The notes beneath the pieces are model-generated. The model had not been told where the DNA came from and did no database searches. It saw only the letters and a program-made list of their open reading frames with translations. This document shows, piece after piece, positions 33,831 through 43,539 of a stretch of 64,000 bases of DNA. Source of the stretch: Salipiger bermudensis (GTDB lineage: Bacteria > Pseudomonadota > Alphaproteobacteria > Rhodobacterales > Rhodobacteraceae); NCBI RefSeq assembly GCF_019801965.1, contig NZ_JAHVIA010000002.1, forward strand, positions 248,001 through 312,000, in the 5' to 3' direction. Every line of letters begins with the position of its first letter. Position 1 is the first letter of the stretch. The position numbers were made by a program, and so were the translations under genes.

Positions 33831-35240
33831 CTACGTCCCGTCACGCGGCGGGGCGGAGCTTGGCGGCGCGGAAGAGGTCTGGCCGGAGGGCGCCTCGGAG
33901 GGAAGCGGGCCTGAGATCGGCGGCAGCGACTCGTTGACCACCCGCACCTCGCGCTGCGGGAAGGGGATGGAGATGCCGTTTTCCTTGAACGCGTCCCAGA
34001 GTGCCAGGTAGACATTGCCCCGGATATTGGTGAGGCCGCCGGTCGGGTCGGAGATCCAGAAGCGCAGGATGTAATCGACAGAGCTGTCTCCGAAGCCGAC
34101 GATGTGGCAGACCGGCGGGCGGTCGCTCAGCACACGGGTGACCGAGAGCGCCGCCTCTACGGCGATCCTGCGCACGAGGTGGGGATCGTCGCCGTAGGAG
34201 GTGCCGAAGAAGATGTCGAGCCGGACGAAATCGTTGGAATGTGACCAGTTCACAACCTGTCCGGTGATCAGGTCCTCGTTGGGAATCAGGTATTCCTTGC
34301 CGTCGCGCGTGGTGATCGAGACGTAGCGCGCGCCGAGCGCGTTGATCCAGCCGAACGTGTCGTTCAGCGAGATCACGTCGCCGGGTTTCACCGACTTGTC
34401 GAGCAGGATGATGATGCCGCTGACGAGGTTGGAGACGACCTTCTGGAGCCCGAAGCCGAGGCCCACGCCGATGGCGCCGGAGAGGAAGGCGAGCCCGGTG
34501 AAATCCACGCCAACGAGCTTCAGCGCCATGTAGAGCGCGGCGCCGTAAAGCGAGACCTGCAGGAATTTCACCGCCAGCACCTGCATCGAGGGGCTGAGGT
34601 TGCTGTTGCGCCGGATTCTCGCGGCACTGGTGCCCGACAGGAAACGCGCAAGCGCCACCAGCACCGCCAACACCAGCAGCCCCTGCAGGATCAGCCAGAC
34701 CGAGAGCCGGCTCTCGCCGAGCTCGATGGCGACATTGTCGAGCACCGCGGCGGTTTCCTCGCTGAGGCCGAGGATCCAGATCGTCACCCAGATCCACGCC
34801 CCGTAGCGCAGCAGGCTGCGCACCGCCGGGTTGCGGATCAGCCGCGTGCCGAGCGCGATGCCGAGCCAGGCGCTGGCAAGTTTTGCAATGACAATCAGGA
34901 GATAGGAGCGTGACGGCCAGGTGACCTGCTGCATGATGCCGACCACGTGCCAGATCAGGATCACGAAGAAGATCATCCGCAATCGCCGCTGCAGCACCAG
35001 CAGCACGCGCAGGCGCCACGTGGGCCAGCCGTCGCGGGTGCGCATCCATTCGCGCATCCTCGGGCTCACGATCTGCGCGATGAGATGGGCGATGAGGAAC
35101 AGCGTCAGCGCGATGCCGAGCTGGTAGAAATTCCACGGCCGCACGAACGTGGTGAAAAAGCTCTCTGCCTGCGCCAGCGCCTCGAGCGCCGTGCTTTGCA
35201 GGGTATCGAGCGGGGCCTGCCCGACCTGCGCCGGGATCAT
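33831..35240 (-). CDS. MscS-family mechanosensitive channel
   Basis: A 469-residue inner-membrane channel. Several helices occupy residues about 40-230. The MscS pore-lining helix is in SGAIGVGLGFGLQKVVSNLV, rich in Gly/Ala, and the beta domain follows in LDKSVKPGDVISLNDTFGWI and DGKEYLIPNEDLITG. The C-terminus is a cytoplasmic vestibule plus a Pro/Ser-rich tail. It releases solutes on hypo-osmotic shock. It is larger than E. coli MscS (286 residues) because of extra N-terminal helices. Confidence 0.9.
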   Translation of the reverse strand: MIPAQVGQAPLDTLQSTALEALAQAESFFTTFVRPWNFYQLGIALTLFLIAHLIAQIVSPRMREWMRTRDGWPTWRLRVLLVLQRRLRMIFFVILIWHVVGIMQQVTWPSRSYLLIVIAKLASAWLGIALGTRLIRNPAVRSLLRYGAWIWVTIWILGLSEETAAVLDNVAIELGESRLSVWLILQGLLVLAVLVALARFLSGTSAARIRRNSNLSPSMQVLAVKFLQVSLYGAALYMALKLVGVDFTGLAFLSGAIGVGLGFGLQKVVSNLVSGIIILLDKSVKPGDVISLNDTFGWINALGARYVSITTRDGKEYLIPNEDLITGQVVNWSHSNDFVRLDIFFGTSYGDDPHLVRRIAVEAALSVTRVLSDRPPVCHIVGFGDSSVDYILRFWISDPTGGLTNIRGNVYLALWDAFKENGISIPFPQREVRVVNESLPPISGPLPSEAPSGQTSSAPPSSAPPRDGT

Positions 35241-35307
35241 CTCTGGAACCTCGTCATCACGGGAAACAGAGTTGCACCGGCGGCGCTGCGGGGCAAGCGT
35301 CTCGCGC

Positions 35308-35427
35308 TCACCGTTGGGCGAGCAGGGTCAGGGCAGAGCTCGAATCGCCGTGCGGCACGGCCATCAGGGCGAGGATGCCGAGCGCCGCGATCAGCGTCAG
35401 GGTGAGAGCGTTGAGAGGATCCTTCAT
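35308..35427 (-). CDS. Tiny single-helix membrane protein (39 aa)
   Basis: A 39-residue frame beginning MKDPLNALTLTLIAALGILA. It has one transmembrane helix and a short polar tail (PHGDSSSALTLLAQR). GGAG lies about 9 bases upstream of ATG. It sits between the MscS gene and tRNA-Lys, on the same strand as both. No family is recognised, and coding status rests on the helix and ribosome-binding site. Confidence 0.45.
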   Translation of the reverse strand: MKDPLNALTLTLIAALGILALMAVPHGDSSSALTLLAQR

Positions 35428-35610
35428 GGCGGTGTCTCCGTGGCTGCGCAGACATACGCGCGGGCGGGCCGGGCGGTTCCCTGCACGGGATGCGCCCTGC
35501 GTCTGCCGGGAAAGGCCCTGCGGCGCGCTCGCGATCGCTCTGTCGGAAGAATACCCAACATCGCCCGCATCTTCCCGAAGGAAGCGATTGCCCTGACGAT
35601 GTCGGTGCAG

Positions 35611-35686
35611 TGGTGAGCCGTGCAGGATTCGAACCTGCGACCCACTGATTAAAAGTCAGTTGCTCTACCAACTGAGCTAACGGCCC
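35611..35686 (-). tRNA. tRNA-Lys (anticodon TTT)
   Basis: The minus strand gives a 76-nt cloverleaf with CCA. Acceptor GGGCCGT pairs with ACGGCTC (one G-T), the D-arm is AGCTCAGTTGGTAGAGC, the anticodon arm is CTGAC-TTTTAAT-CAGTG with anticodon TTT, the T-arm is GCAGG-TTCGAAT-CCTGC, and the discriminator is A. Confidence 0.96.
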
Positions 35687-35803
35687 ACTGTGGGGCGGCT
35701 TCTAGAAATTACGGGGGGTGGGGTCAAGCACATTTTTACAGATTTCTGACAGGAAATTTTCGCGGCTCTGGAAAGGGTGCCGCAACGCGCGTATATGCGC
35801 GCC

Positions 35804-36634
35804 ATGGAACACACGCGCGAACCCCTGTCCTTCATGAAGATGCACGGCCTTGGCAACGATTTTGTCGTGCTCGATGGGCGTGCGCGCGCCATCGAGGTGA
35901 CACCGGGTCTGGCCCGCGCCATCGCTGACCGCCATCGCGGTGTTGGCTTCGATCAGCTCGCCCTGATCGAATCCGGCGAGGGCGACGCGCAGCTGACCTT
36001 CTACAACGCCGACGGCTCCACCGCCGGCGCCTGCGGCAACGCCACCCGCTGCATCGCGCGTTTCCTGATGGACGAGAGCGGCAAGGACCGGCTCACCCTC
36101 GTCACCGAGCGCGGCCAGCTCTTCGCGCAAGACGCCGGCGACGGGCTCACCTCCGTCAACATGGGGCACCCGCAGCTCGACTGGCAGGACATCCCGCTGG
36201 CCTCCGAGATGGATACGCTGGAGCTGCCGATTGAGGGCAAGCCGGTGGCGACCGGCATGGGCAACCCGCATTGCACCTTCTTCGTCGAGGATGCCGAGGC
36301 CATCGATCTCGAGGCCTTCGGGCCGCGCTTTGAGCATCACCCTTTCTATCCGCAGCGCACCAACGTTCAGGTGGCGAGCCTGATCGGCCCGGATCACCTG
36401 CGCATGCGGGTCTGGGAGCGCGGCGTCGGCGTGACGCTGTCCTCGGGCTCGTCCTCCTGTGCCACCGCGGTTGCGGCAGCACGGCGGGGGCTGACGGGGC
36501 GCAAGGTGACGCTCGAGCTCGACGGCGGCACGCTGCGGATCGACTGGCGCGATGATGGCGTCTGGATGACCGGCGCCACCGCGCATGTGTTCGACGGCAG
36601 CTTCGGGCCTGCCTGGCTGGAGGCAGCCCGATGA
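35804..36634 (+). CDS. dapF: Diaminopimelate epimerase
   Basis: A 276-residue cofactor-independent racemase converting LL- to meso-diaminopimelate for lysine and peptidoglycan synthesis. The N-terminus [15 protein letters not shown] is diagnostic. The two catalytic cysteines are Cys77 in GACGNATRC and the one in [16 protein letters not shown] 35804 is chosen; in-frame ATGs at 35777 and 35795 lie further upstream. It overlaps the mtaB gene by 4 bases (ATGA). Confidence 0.95.
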   Translation: MEHTREPLSFMKMHGLGNDFVVLDGRARAIEVTPGLARAIADRHRGVGFDQLALIESGEGDAQLTFYNADGSTAGACGNATRCIARFLMDESGKDRLTLVTERGQLFAQDAGDGLTSVNMGHPQLDWQDIPLASEMDTLELPIEGKPVATGMGNPHCTFFVEDAEAIDLEAFGPRFEHHPFYPQRTNVQVASLIGPDHLRMRVWERGVGVTLSSGSSSCATAVAAARRGLTGRKVTLELDGGTLRIDWRDDGVWMTGATAHVFDGSFGPAWLEAAR

Positions 36635-37884
36635 GCGCGCCCAAGTTCACCACGCTGGGCTGCCGGCTCAACGCCTACGAGACCGAGGCGATGAAGGCGC
36701 TGGCCGAGGAGGCCGGCGTCGGCGATGCGGTCGTGATAAACACCTGCGCCGTCACCGCCGAGGCGGTGCGCAAGGCGCGTCAGGAGATTCGCCGCCTGCG
36801 CCGCGAGAATCCCGACGCCCGCGTCATCGTCACCGGCTGCGCCGCGCAGATCGACCCCGACAGCTTCGCCGCGATGGATGAGGTCGACGCGGTGATCGGC
36901 AATTCCGAGAAGATGTCGCCCGACACCTGGGCAGGGCTGTCGAACGGCTTCATCGGCGAGACCGAGAAGGTTCAGGTCAACGACATCATGTCGGTGACCG
37001 AGACCGCCGGCCATCTGATCGACGGCTTCGGCACGCGGAGCCGCGCCTATGTGCAGGTGCAGAACGGCTGCGATCACCGCTGCACCTTCTGCATCATTCC
37101 CTATGGCCGCGGCAATTCGCGCTCGGTGCCCGCCGGCGTTGTCGTCGACCAGATCAAGCGGCTGGTGCAGAAGGGCTTCAACGAGGTGGTGCTGACCGGG
37201 GTCGACCTGACCTCCTGGGGCGCCGACCTGCCGGGCGCGCCGCGGCTGGGCGACCTGGTGATGCGCATCCTGCGCCTGACGGACGTGCCGCGCCTGCGCA
37301 TCAGCTCGATCGACAGCATCGAGGCCGATGACAACCTGATGCTCGCCATCGCCTCCGAGCCGCGGCTGATGCCGCATCTGCATCTCAGCCTGCAGCATGG
37401 CGACGACCTGATTCTCAAGCGTATGAAGCGCCGTCACCTGCGCGACGACGCCATCCGCTTCACCGAAGAAGCGCGCCGCCTGCGCCCCGACATCACCTTC
37501 GGCGCCGACATCATCGCGGGCTTCCCCACCGAGACCGAGGCGCATTTCGAGAACTCGCTGAAGCTCGTCGAGGAGTGCAGCCTGACCTGGCTGCACGTCT
37601 TCCCCTATTCCTCGCGCCCGGGCACGCCCGCGGCGAAGATCCCGAGCAAGGTCGACGGCACCACCATCAAGGCCCGCGCCGCTCGCCTGCGCGCGGCCGG
37701 CGAGGCCGCGGTGGCGCGTCACCTCTCGGCGCAGCAGGGCGTGACCCATCGCATCCTGATGGAGAACCCGACGATGGGGCGCACCGAGCAGTTCACCGAG
37801 GTCGATCTCTCGACCCCGCAGACCGAGGGTGCCATCGTCACCGCGACGATCACCGGCCAGCACGGCCAGCGGCTCGTGGCCTGA
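36631..37884 (+). CDS. mtaB: tRNA t6A37 methylthiotransferase MtaB
   Basis: A 417-residue radical-SAM enzyme that adds a methylthio group to t6A37 of ANN-decoding tRNAs. The UPF0004 domain has cysteines in [19 protein letters not shown] and TGCAAQ. The radical-SAM cluster motif is CDHRCTFC, and the C-terminus holds a TRAM-like domain. It is coupled to dapF by an ATGA overlap and followed after one base by the PaiB-like gene, a common alphaproteobacterial arrangement for dapF-mtaB. Confidence 0.93.
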   Translation: MSAPKFTTLGCRLNAYETEAMKALAEEAGVGDAVVINTCAVTAEAVRKARQEIRRLRRENPDARVIVTGCAAQIDPDSFAAMDEVDAVIGNSEKMSPDTWAGLSNGFIGETEKVQVNDIMSVTETAGHLIDGFGTRSRAYVQVQNGCDHRCTFCIIPYGRGNSRSVPAGVVVDQIKRLVQKGFNEVVLTGVDLTSWGADLPGAPRLGDLVMRILRLTDVPRLRISSIDSIEADDNLMLAIASEPRLMPHLHLSLQHGDDLILKRMKRRHLRDDAIRFTEEARRLRPDITFGADIIAGFPTETEAHFENSLKLVEECSLTWLHVFPYSSRPGTPAAKIPSKVDGTTIKARAARLRAAGEAAVARHLSAQQGVTHRILMENPTMGRTEQFTEVDLSTPQTEGAIVTATITGQHGQRLVA

Positions 37885-37885
37885 G

Positions 37886-38509
37886 ATGCACCCGAACCCG
37901 ACCTTTCGCGGCACCAAGTGCGATGAGAGCCTCGCCTTCGCGCGGCAGCGCGCCTTCGGCACGCTGTCGGTCTCGGCCGAGGGCGCGCCGCTGCTGTCGC
38001 ACGTGCCCTTCCTGCTCGCGGAGGATGGCGGCTCTGCGGATCTGCATCTCGTGCGCTCCAACCCGATTGCGCGCGCGGCCAGGGACGGCCTGCCGGCGAG
38101 GCTCGCGGTGAGCGGGGCGGATGGCTACATCTCGCCCGACTGGTACGGTCTCGGCCCAGACCAGGTGCCGACCTGGAACTACGTGGCGGTGCACCTGACC
38201 GGCCGGCTTGTGCCGCTGCCACGGGAGACGCTCGAGCCCCTGCTCGCGGCACAGTCCGCCTTCTTCGAGGCGCGACTGCCCAAGGCGCCCTGGACCATGG
38301 AGAAGATGACGGAGGAGACAAGGACCAAGCTCCTGCGCATGATCCTGCCGTTCCGGCTCGAGTTGGAGAGCGTCGACAGCACCTGGAAGCTCGGGCAGAA
38401 CAAGCCCGAGGCGGCGCGGCGCGCGGCGGCCGGGTCGCTGGGCGGCGGCATCGGGCAGGAGCTCGATGCGTTGGCGCAGCTCATGCGGGCGCCACCAGAG
38501 AGCGACTGA
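37886..38509 (+). CDS. PaiB-like FMN-binding negative transcriptional regulator
   Basis: A 207-residue protein of the PaiB/FMN-binding split-barrel family, recognised from MHPNPTFRGTKCDESLAFAR at the start, LSHVPFLL, YISPDWYG and VPTWNYVAVHLTGRL. Bacillus PaiB affects sporulation and protease genes; here the role is unknown and a flavin or heme-binding oxidoreductase function is equally possible. ATG 37886 begins 1 base after the mtaB stop. Confidence 0.88.
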   Translation: MHPNPTFRGTKCDESLAFARQRAFGTLSVSAEGAPLLSHVPFLLAEDGGSADLHLVRSNPIARAARDGLPARLAVSGADGYISPDWYGLGPDQVPTWNYVAVHLTGRLVPLPRETLEPLLAAQSAFFEARLPKAPWTMEKMTEETRTKLLRMILPFRLELESVDSTWKLGQNKPEAARRAAAGSLGGGIGQELDALAQLMRAPPESD

Positions 38510-38530
38510 TCGTTTGCGCTTGCCGCGCAC

Positions 38531-39244
38531 ATGCGGCATGACTGGCGAATGCCCATCGCGACCAAAGCCCTGCTCACCCACATGCTCACCGCGACCGGCG
38601 CTGTCTTTGCCATGCTGGCGCTGCTGGCGGCGGCACAGGAAGACTGGTCGGTGATGTTCCTGTGGCTGGTGGTGGCGTTCTTCGTCGACGGCATCGACGG
38701 CCCCCTGGCGCGGAAATACGACGTCAAGACCAACGCGCCGCGCTTCGACGGGGTGCTGCTCGACCTGATCATCGATTACCTGACCTATGTCTTCATCCCG
38801 GCCTTCGCGCTGTTCCAGTCGGGGCTGATGCCGGGCTGGACCGGATGGTTCGCGATCATCATGATCACCTATTCCAGCGCGCTCTACTTCGCCGACAGCC
38901 GGATGAAGACCGATGACAACTCTTTCAACGGCTTTCCGGGGTGCTGGAACATGCTGGTCCTGGTGCTGTTTGCGATCAAGCCGGGGCTCTGGGTGATCCT
39001 GATCCTTGTGGCGCTGCTCGCGGTGGCGATGTTCCTGCCGCTGAAGTTCATTCATCCGGTACGGACCCGGCGCTGGCGCGGGCTGTCGCTGCCGATCGCG
39101 CTGGCCTGGACCGGCTTTGCCGGCTGGGCCGCCTGGGTCGATTTCCACCCGGAGAGTTGGGCGCATTGGGGGCTGGTGGTCACCTCGCTCTACCTGATCT
39201 TCGTTGGCATCGTACAGCAGCTGATCCCCCAGCGTCGCCCCTGA
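38531..39244 (+). CDS. pcs: Phosphatidylcholine synthase
   Basis: A 237-residue integral membrane enzyme that joins choline to CDP-diacylglycerol. The CDP-alcohol phosphotransferase motif is present as DGIDGPLARKY followed by RFDGVLLDLIIDYLTY, with all the aspartates, and about eight helices follow. This one-step route is typical of alphaproteobacteria with phosphatidylcholine membranes. ATG 38531 has no clear ribosome-binding site; ATG 38549 is the alternative start. Confidence 0.93.
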   Translation: MRHDWRMPIATKALLTHMLTATGAVFAMLALLAAAQEDWSVMFLWLVVAFFVDGIDGPLARKYDVKTNAPRFDGVLLDLIIDYLTYVFIPAFALFQSGLMPGWTGWFAIIMITYSSALYFADSRMKTDDNSFNGFPGCWNMLVLVLFAIKPGLWVILILVALLAVAMFLPLKFIHPVRTRRWRGLSLPIALAWTGFAGWAAWVDFHPESWAHWGLVVTSLYLIFVGIVQQLIPQRRP

Positions 39245-39310
39245 GCACGGGCACGACCGTCCCGCCCAAACCTGGCGATATCGCCCGGCCGCGATCTTCG
39301 GCCTGCCTCC

Positions 39311-39425
39311 GGCGGGAGTATTTTTGACGAAGAGAAGCCAGGGGCGCTCGCCTCCCGTCTTCTCTGGTTTCAAAATACCTCGGGGGTGAATTGGCGCTCA
39401 GCGCCAAGAGGGGGCAGCGCCCCCT
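39311..39425. repeat. Rhodobacteraceae-type intergenic inverted repeat
   Basis: GGCGGGAGTATTTTTGACGA with AGAGAAGCCAGG (39311-39342) is repeated in inverted, diverged form at about 39357-39383 (rc GTATTTTGAAACCAGAGAAG). A palindrome TTGGCGCT/AGCGCCAA is at 39391-39407, and GGGGGCAGCGCCCCC follows at 39411-39425. I associate such sequence with repetitive intergenic elements of this family. It separates the convergent pcs and tdk genes and may also end transcription. Confidence 0.5.
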
Positions 39426-39456
39426 TGTCTGCGGGAGCAACAGGCGCGGCGCCGGG

Positions 39457-40047
39457 TTAGTCCGGGGCGCGGTCGCCGACGGCCTCGCGCCAATGCTTGC
39501 GGCAGAGCGAGATGTAGGTCTCGTTGCCGCCGATCTGCACCTGGTCGCCGGCGGTGACGACGCGCCCGTCGCCGTCCTGCCGGATCACCATTGTCGCCTT
39601 GCGGCCGCAATGGCAGATCGTGCGCACCTCGCGCATGGTGTCGGCCAGCGCCAGCAGCACCGCCGAGCCGGGAAACAGCTGGCCGCGGAAATCGACCCGC
39701 AGTCCGTAGGCCATCACCGGGATCTTCAGGTCGTCGGCAACGCGCGCCAGCTGCCAGACCTGCGCCTCGGTGAGGAACTGCGCCTCGTCGACGAAGATGC
39801 AGGCCAGGGTGCGGGTTTCCTGCTGCGACTGGACGCGGGCGAAGAGATCGTCCTCGGGCGTGAAGGTGTCGGCCTCCCGGCCAAGGCCGATGCGCGAGCC
39901 GATCCGTCCCTCGCCGGCGCGGGTGTCGAGCCGGGCGGTCAGCAGATAGACCTCCATGCCGCGCTCGCCGTAGTTATGCGCGGCCTGCAGTAGCAGCGTC
40001 GACTTGCCTGCGTTCATGGTGGAGTAGTTGAAATAGAGCTTCGCCAT
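39457..40047 (-). CDS. tdk: Thymidine kinase
   Basis: A 196-residue type II thymidine kinase that phosphorylates thymidine in the salvage pathway. The P-loop MNAGKSTLLLQ begins at about residue 11, FVDEAQFL is the Walker B/lid region, and a structural zinc site includes ICHCGRKA and the C-terminal SLCRKHW. ATG 40047 gives the family-typical MAKLYFNYSTMNAGKS; longer upstream in-frame sequence is not conserved-looking. Confidence 0.94.
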   Translation of the reverse strand: MAKLYFNYSTMNAGKSTLLLQAAHNYGERGMEVYLLTARLDTRAGEGRIGSRIGLGREADTFTPEDDLFARVQSQQETRTLACIFVDEAQFLTEAQVWQLARVADDLKIPVMAYGLRVDFRGQLFPGSAVLLALADTMREVRTICHCGRKATMVIRQDGDGRVVTAGDQVQIGGNETYISLCRKHWREAVGDRAPD

Positions 40048-40123
40048 GGCGCAGAGCCATGCCGCAGCGGCGCAATCGGTGCAAGCGGGTCGCGGGGGAA
40101 AGCGCGCAGACCGTGGCGCAAAA

Positions 40124-40150
40124 GAATGCCCCCGCGGGGCGGGAGCATTC
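40124..40150 (-). terminator. Terminator downstream of rimO
   Basis: On the minus strand GAATGCTCCCGC and GCGGGGGCATTC form a long stem with one mismatch and loop CCC, followed by TTTT. It lies between rimO and tdk, both minus-strand, and should end the rimO transcript. Confidence 0.65.
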
Positions 40151-40495
40151 TCTGGACTGAAATGTCTACACAAAATCAGAGGTTTCGCGGTCCGTCATTC
40201 GGAAGTCTCGAGGATCGGACGGATCCTGATCCTGATCGTCCCGGGGCAGCTTTCGGGCCCGCGAACTGTGTCTTTAACTATGCTGTAACTATAGCACTTA
40301 GGTCGCGGTTTGACCTAGCGTAAATCCGCTCTATCCTCACAGGTGTGTTGACAGGTCCGGAAAGCGCGACGAATCCGGGTGTTAACGCTATCCCGCTTCT
40401 GTTTCGAATCGTTCAAATGCACGTATAACGTGTGTATTGCCGTGCGAATCACCTGCGCAGGAGCGGCGGTGCGGCCCGGGCCACGCGCGGCAGGC
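40151..40495. other. Non-coding gap between rimO and its terminator
   Basis: About 345 bp without a supported gene. It is AT-richer than its surroundings and contains TAACTATGCTGTAACTATAGC near 40275 and a near-palindrome ACGTATAACGTGT near 40420. On the minus strand it would be a long 3' UTR of rimO or could encode a small RNA ending at the hairpin at 40124-40150. Confidence 0.35.
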
Positions 40496-41851
40496 TCAGA
40501 CAAGCCGCCCCCACAGGTCGTATTCGCCGGCCTCGTCGACCTCGACGGTCACGATATCGCCGGGCGACAGCGCCTCGTGGCCCTCGTCGATGAACAGATT
40601 GCCATCGATCTCGGGCGCGTCGGCCTTGGTGCGGCAGGTGGCGGCATCCTCTTCGACCAGGTCGACGATCGCCTCCATGCGGCTTCCGACCTTGGCGGCG
40701 AGCTTGGCCTCGGAGATGGCTTGCGCCTTCTCCATGAAGCGATCCCAGCGCTCCTGCTTGACCTCGGCGGGCACGTGGTCGGGCAGCGCGTTGGAGCGCG
40801 CGCCGGCGACGTTTTCGTACTGGAAGCAGCCGACCCGATCGAGCTGCGCCTCGTCCATCCAGTCGAGCAGGGTCTGGAACTCGGCCTCGGTCTCGCCGGG
40901 GTAGCCGACGATGAAGGTTGAGCGCAGCACGATCTCGGGGCAGGCGGCGCGCCAGGCGGCGATCTCGTCGAGGGTGCGGGCGGCGGCGGCGGGGCGGGCC
41001 ATGCGGCGCAGCGTGTCGGGATGGGCGTGCTGGAAGGGGATGTCGAGATAGGGCAGGATGCCGCCCTCTGCCATCAGCGGGATCATCTCGCGCACGTGGG
41101 GGTAGGGGTAGACATAGTGCATCCGTACCCAGGCCCCGAGGCTCCCGAGGTCTCGGGCCAGCGACTGGATCGGCGCCTTCTCTGTGCGGTCCTTCCAGTC
41201 GGTGCCGTAGGCCGAGGTGTCCTGGCTGATCACCAGCAGCTCCTTGACGCCGGCCTCGACCAGCTTCTCGGCCTCGCGCATCACCGCGCGGTGCGGGCGC
41301 GAGGCGAGCTTGCCGCGCATGTCGGGGATGATGCAGAACTTGCAGGCGTGATTGCAGCCCTCGGAGATCTTCAGGTAGCTGTAGTGCCGCGGCGTCAGCT
41401 TCACCCCCGAGGACGGCAGCAGGTCGACGAAGGGATCGGGCGACGGCGGCACCGCGCCATGCACCGCGTCGAGCACCTGCTCGTACTGGTGCGGTCCGGT
41501 GACGGCGAGAACCTTGGGATGCGCGCCGGTGATGTAGTCGGGCTCGGCGCCGAGGCAGCCGGTGACGATGACCTTGCCGTTCTCGTTCAGCGCCTCGCCG
41601 ATGGCTTCGAGGCTCTCGGCCTTGGCGCTGTCGAGGAAGCCGCAGGTGTTGACGATCACCGCGTCGGCGCCGGCGTAGTCGGGCGAGATGCCATAGCCCT
41701 CGGCGCGCAGCCGGGTCAGGATGCGTTCGCTGTCGACCAGCGCCTTCGGACAGCCTAGGGAGACCATGCCGATGGTCGGCTGGCCGTCGCGTTTGGTCTC
41801 GGAGATGCGGGCGCGCGCCAGGTCGGGGCGCAGGTCGGGGGGATTCTGCAT
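40496..41851 (-). CDS. rimO: Ribosomal protein S12 methylthiotransferase RimO
   Basis: A 451-residue radical-SAM enzyme that methylthiolates an aspartate of ribosomal protein S12. The UPF0004 domain shows [25 protein letters not shown] and TGCLGA. The radical-SAM motif is CNHACKFC, and the C-terminal TRAM domain ends EYDLWGRLV, typical of RimO. ATG 41851 is taken as start (MQNPPD); ATG 41860 would add three residues. The frame is open far upstream but without conserved sequence. Confidence 0.94.
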   Translation of the reverse strand: MQNPPDLRPDLARARISETKRDGQPTIGMVSLGCPKALVDSERILTRLRAEGYGISPDYAGADAVIVNTCGFLDSAKAESLEAIGEALNENGKVIVTGCLGAEPDYITGAHPKVLAVTGPHQYEQVLDAVHGAVPPSPDPFVDLLPSSGVKLTPRHYSYLKISEGCNHACKFCIIPDMRGKLASRPHRAVMREAEKLVEAGVKELLVISQDTSAYGTDWKDRTEKAPIQSLARDLGSLGAWVRMHYVYPYPHVREMIPLMAEGGILPYLDIPFQHAHPDTLRRMARPAAAARTLDEIAAWRAACPEIVLRSTFIVGYPGETEAEFQTLLDWMDEAQLDRVGCFQYENVAGARSNALPDHVPAEVKQERWDRFMEKAQAISEAKLAAKVGSRMEAIVDLVEEDAATCRTKADAPEIDGNLFIDEGHEALSPGDIVTVEVDEAGEYDLWGRLV

Positions 41852-42061
41852 GGCGCGCATATAAGCGAGGGATCGCTGCGTGGGAAGCCTGTTGCGGGGT
41901 TTGCTTGACCTCGGCGCCCATCGGACGAGGTTAGGAAGAAGAAAACAGAAAAAATCCCAAGCCGTGCCCGGTCGGGGCGGACCGACGGACATCCATTCGG
42001 TTCGCGCGGGGCGCAGCCCCGGGCCGGGCCGCGGCGGGATCGAGTGGACGAGAGGACTTCC

Positions 42062-42793
42062 ATGATTGCACTGACCCGTCTCCGGCTGCGGGCGCTTGCC
42101 CTGCTGGCCGTGCCGAGCTTGTTGGCCGCCTGTGCCACGACGCTGCCGCCGAACCAGCTTGGCGAGATCAGCGACGACACCCGCGCGATGTATGCCGCGA
42201 CGGTCGACAATGGCATCGAGATCCCGGCCGTCGACGACAAGTACCTGACCGAGTTCCGCAAGCGCCAGCTGGTGCCCTATCACGCGCCCTTCGCGCCCGG
42301 CACCATCGTCGTCGATCCGGGCGGCAAGTTCCTCTACCACCTGCAGGGTGAAGACATGGCGATGCGCTACCTGATCGCCGTGGGGGCGCAGGGCTATGGC
42401 TTCTCGGGCGAGGCGGTGATCCCGTTCCAGCGCGACTGGCCCTACTGGACGCCAACCAAGAACATGCTGCGCCGCGATCCCGAGACCTACGGGCCGGTGA
42501 AGAACGGCCTTCCGGGCGGCATGGAGAACCCGCTCGGGGCGCGGGCGCTCTATCTCTACAAGAACGGCCGTGACACGCTCTACCGCATCCACGGCACGCC
42601 GAGCCCGTGGACCGTTGGCCACGCCACCTCGTCGGGCTGTATCCGCATGTTCAACCAGGATGTGATCTACCTGGCCGAGCAGGTCGAGAAGGGCACCAAG
42701 GTGGTGGTGCTGAAGAAGGAGGAGGCCGGCAAGTGGACCGACGGGGCCGAGGTGCCGGAGCTGGTCGCGATGGCGGAACAGGCCAGCGGCTAA
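42062..42793 (+). CDS. L,D-transpeptidase lipoprotein (YkuD domain)
   Basis: A 243-residue protein with a lipoprotein signal ([14 protein letters not shown], lipobox LAAC). The YkuD catalytic motif is [20 protein letters not shown], whose His and Cys form the active site. It should make 3-3 peptidoglycan cross-links or attach proteins to peptidoglycan from the periplasmic face. ATG 42062 gives the signal peptide; an ATG 18 bases upstream is less likely. It is monocistronic and convergent with arfB. Confidence 0.92.
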   Translation: MIALTRLRLRALALLAVPSLLAACATTLPPNQLGEISDDTRAMYAATVDNGIEIPAVDDKYLTEFRKRQLVPYHAPFAPGTIVVDPGGKFLYHLQGEDMAMRYLIAVGAQGYGFSGEAVIPFQRDWPYWTPTKNMLRRDPETYGPVKNGLPGGMENPLGARALYLYKNGRDTLYRIHGTPSPWTVGHATSSGCIRMFNQDVIYLAEQVEKGTKVVVLKKEEAGKWTDGAEVPELVAMAEQASG

Positions 42794-42856
42794 GGACGGG
42801 CGGGCCGGGCCTGACGGGCGCGGCCCGACGGTTCGGTGCGGCGGCTGGGCGCGGGC

Positions 42857-43279
42857 TCAGCTGCTGGGATCGACCTTGCCGCGCAGGGCCTTGACCTCGC
42901 CGCGCTGCTTCTTGCCCTCGAGACGGCGGCGTTTCGAGCCGAGGGTCGGCCTGGTCGGAATCCGGCGCTTGGGCTTCTCAAGCGCCTTGCGGATCAGCTC
43001 GGCGAGGCGCTCGCGGGCGATCTCGCGGTTGCGCGCCTGGCTGCGGGTCTCGTCGACCTGCAGCACCACCGCGCCCTCCTTGGTCCAGCGCCGCCCGGCG
43101 AGCTTGCGCAGGCGGGTCTTCACCGCCGGCGGCAGGTTGGGCGAGCGCTCGGCCTCGAAGCGCAGCTCGACCGCGGTCGAGACCTTGTTGACGTTCTGTC
43201 CGCCCGGCCCGGAGGCGCGGATGAACTGTTCGGTCATCTCCCAGTCTTCGATGCTGATGCGGTCGTTTATCTCGAGCAT
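42857..43279 (-). CDS. arfB: Alternative ribosome-rescue factor ArfB
   Basis: A 140-residue release-factor-like peptidyl-tRNA hydrolase. The catalytic GGQ is in SGPGGQNVNKVSTAVELRF, and the C-terminal basic tail (RIPTRPTLGSKRRRLEGKKQ) would enter the mRNA channel of stalled ribosomes. It frees ribosomes stuck on mRNAs without a stop codon. The length fits the family. It is convergent with the L,D-transpeptidase gene. Confidence 0.94.
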   Translation of the reverse strand: MLEINDRISIEDWEMTEQFIRASGPGGQNVNKVSTAVELRFEAERSPNLPPAVKTRLRKLAGRRWTKEGAVVLQVDETRSQARNREIARERLAELIRKALEKPKRRIPTRPTLGSKRRRLEGKKQRGEVKALRGKVDPSS

Positions 43280-43382
43280 GGGCAGGATCTAGCACAAAAA
43301 GCGGGGGCCGCCACGGTCTCCCGGGCGGCCCCTGCGTCGCGCTGCACCCGGAGCGATCCGGGCGAGGCGGTCTGAAATGGGA

Positions 43383-43414
43383 AATGGGTCACCCTGCCTG
43401 TGGAGTGACCCATT
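43383..43414 (-). terminator. Strong hairpin behind the 18-codon frame
   Basis: AATGGGTCAC (43383-43392) and GTGACCCATT (43405-43414) form a perfect 10-bp stem with a 12-nt loop. On the minus strand it is followed by TCCCATTTC, not a clean T-run. It lies about 70 bases behind the 18-codon frame and ahead of arfB, and would end or stabilise a roughly 180-nt transcript. Confidence 0.5.
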
Positions 43415-43482
43415 CGAGACGTCAAGGAGGCGGGCCGGTTAGGCAATGCCAACCTCGATCGGATTTCTTGCCAGGGGCTGCC

Positions 43483-43539
43483 CTAGCAGATCATCCTCCG
43501 GGCTGTTCCGACACCTCTCTCCAATGTTTCTCTAGACAC
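43483..43539 (-). CDS. 18-codon frame with an extreme Shine-Dalgarno sequence
   Basis: On the minus strand GAAAGGAGGTGATCCAG (43555-43539) is a 17-nt perfect complement to the 16S rRNA 3' end, and AGGAGG ends 7 bases before GTG at 43539. The frame encodes (M)SRETLERGVGTARRMIC and stops at TAG. A second, overlapping frame without a start codon (ending LLGQPLARNPIEVGIA, stop at 43439) follows in another register. The transcript could yield a small peptide, act as a ribosome-binding decoy RNA, or use frameshifting. No family recognised. Confidence 0.4.
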   Translation of the reverse strand: MSRETLERGVGTARRMIC

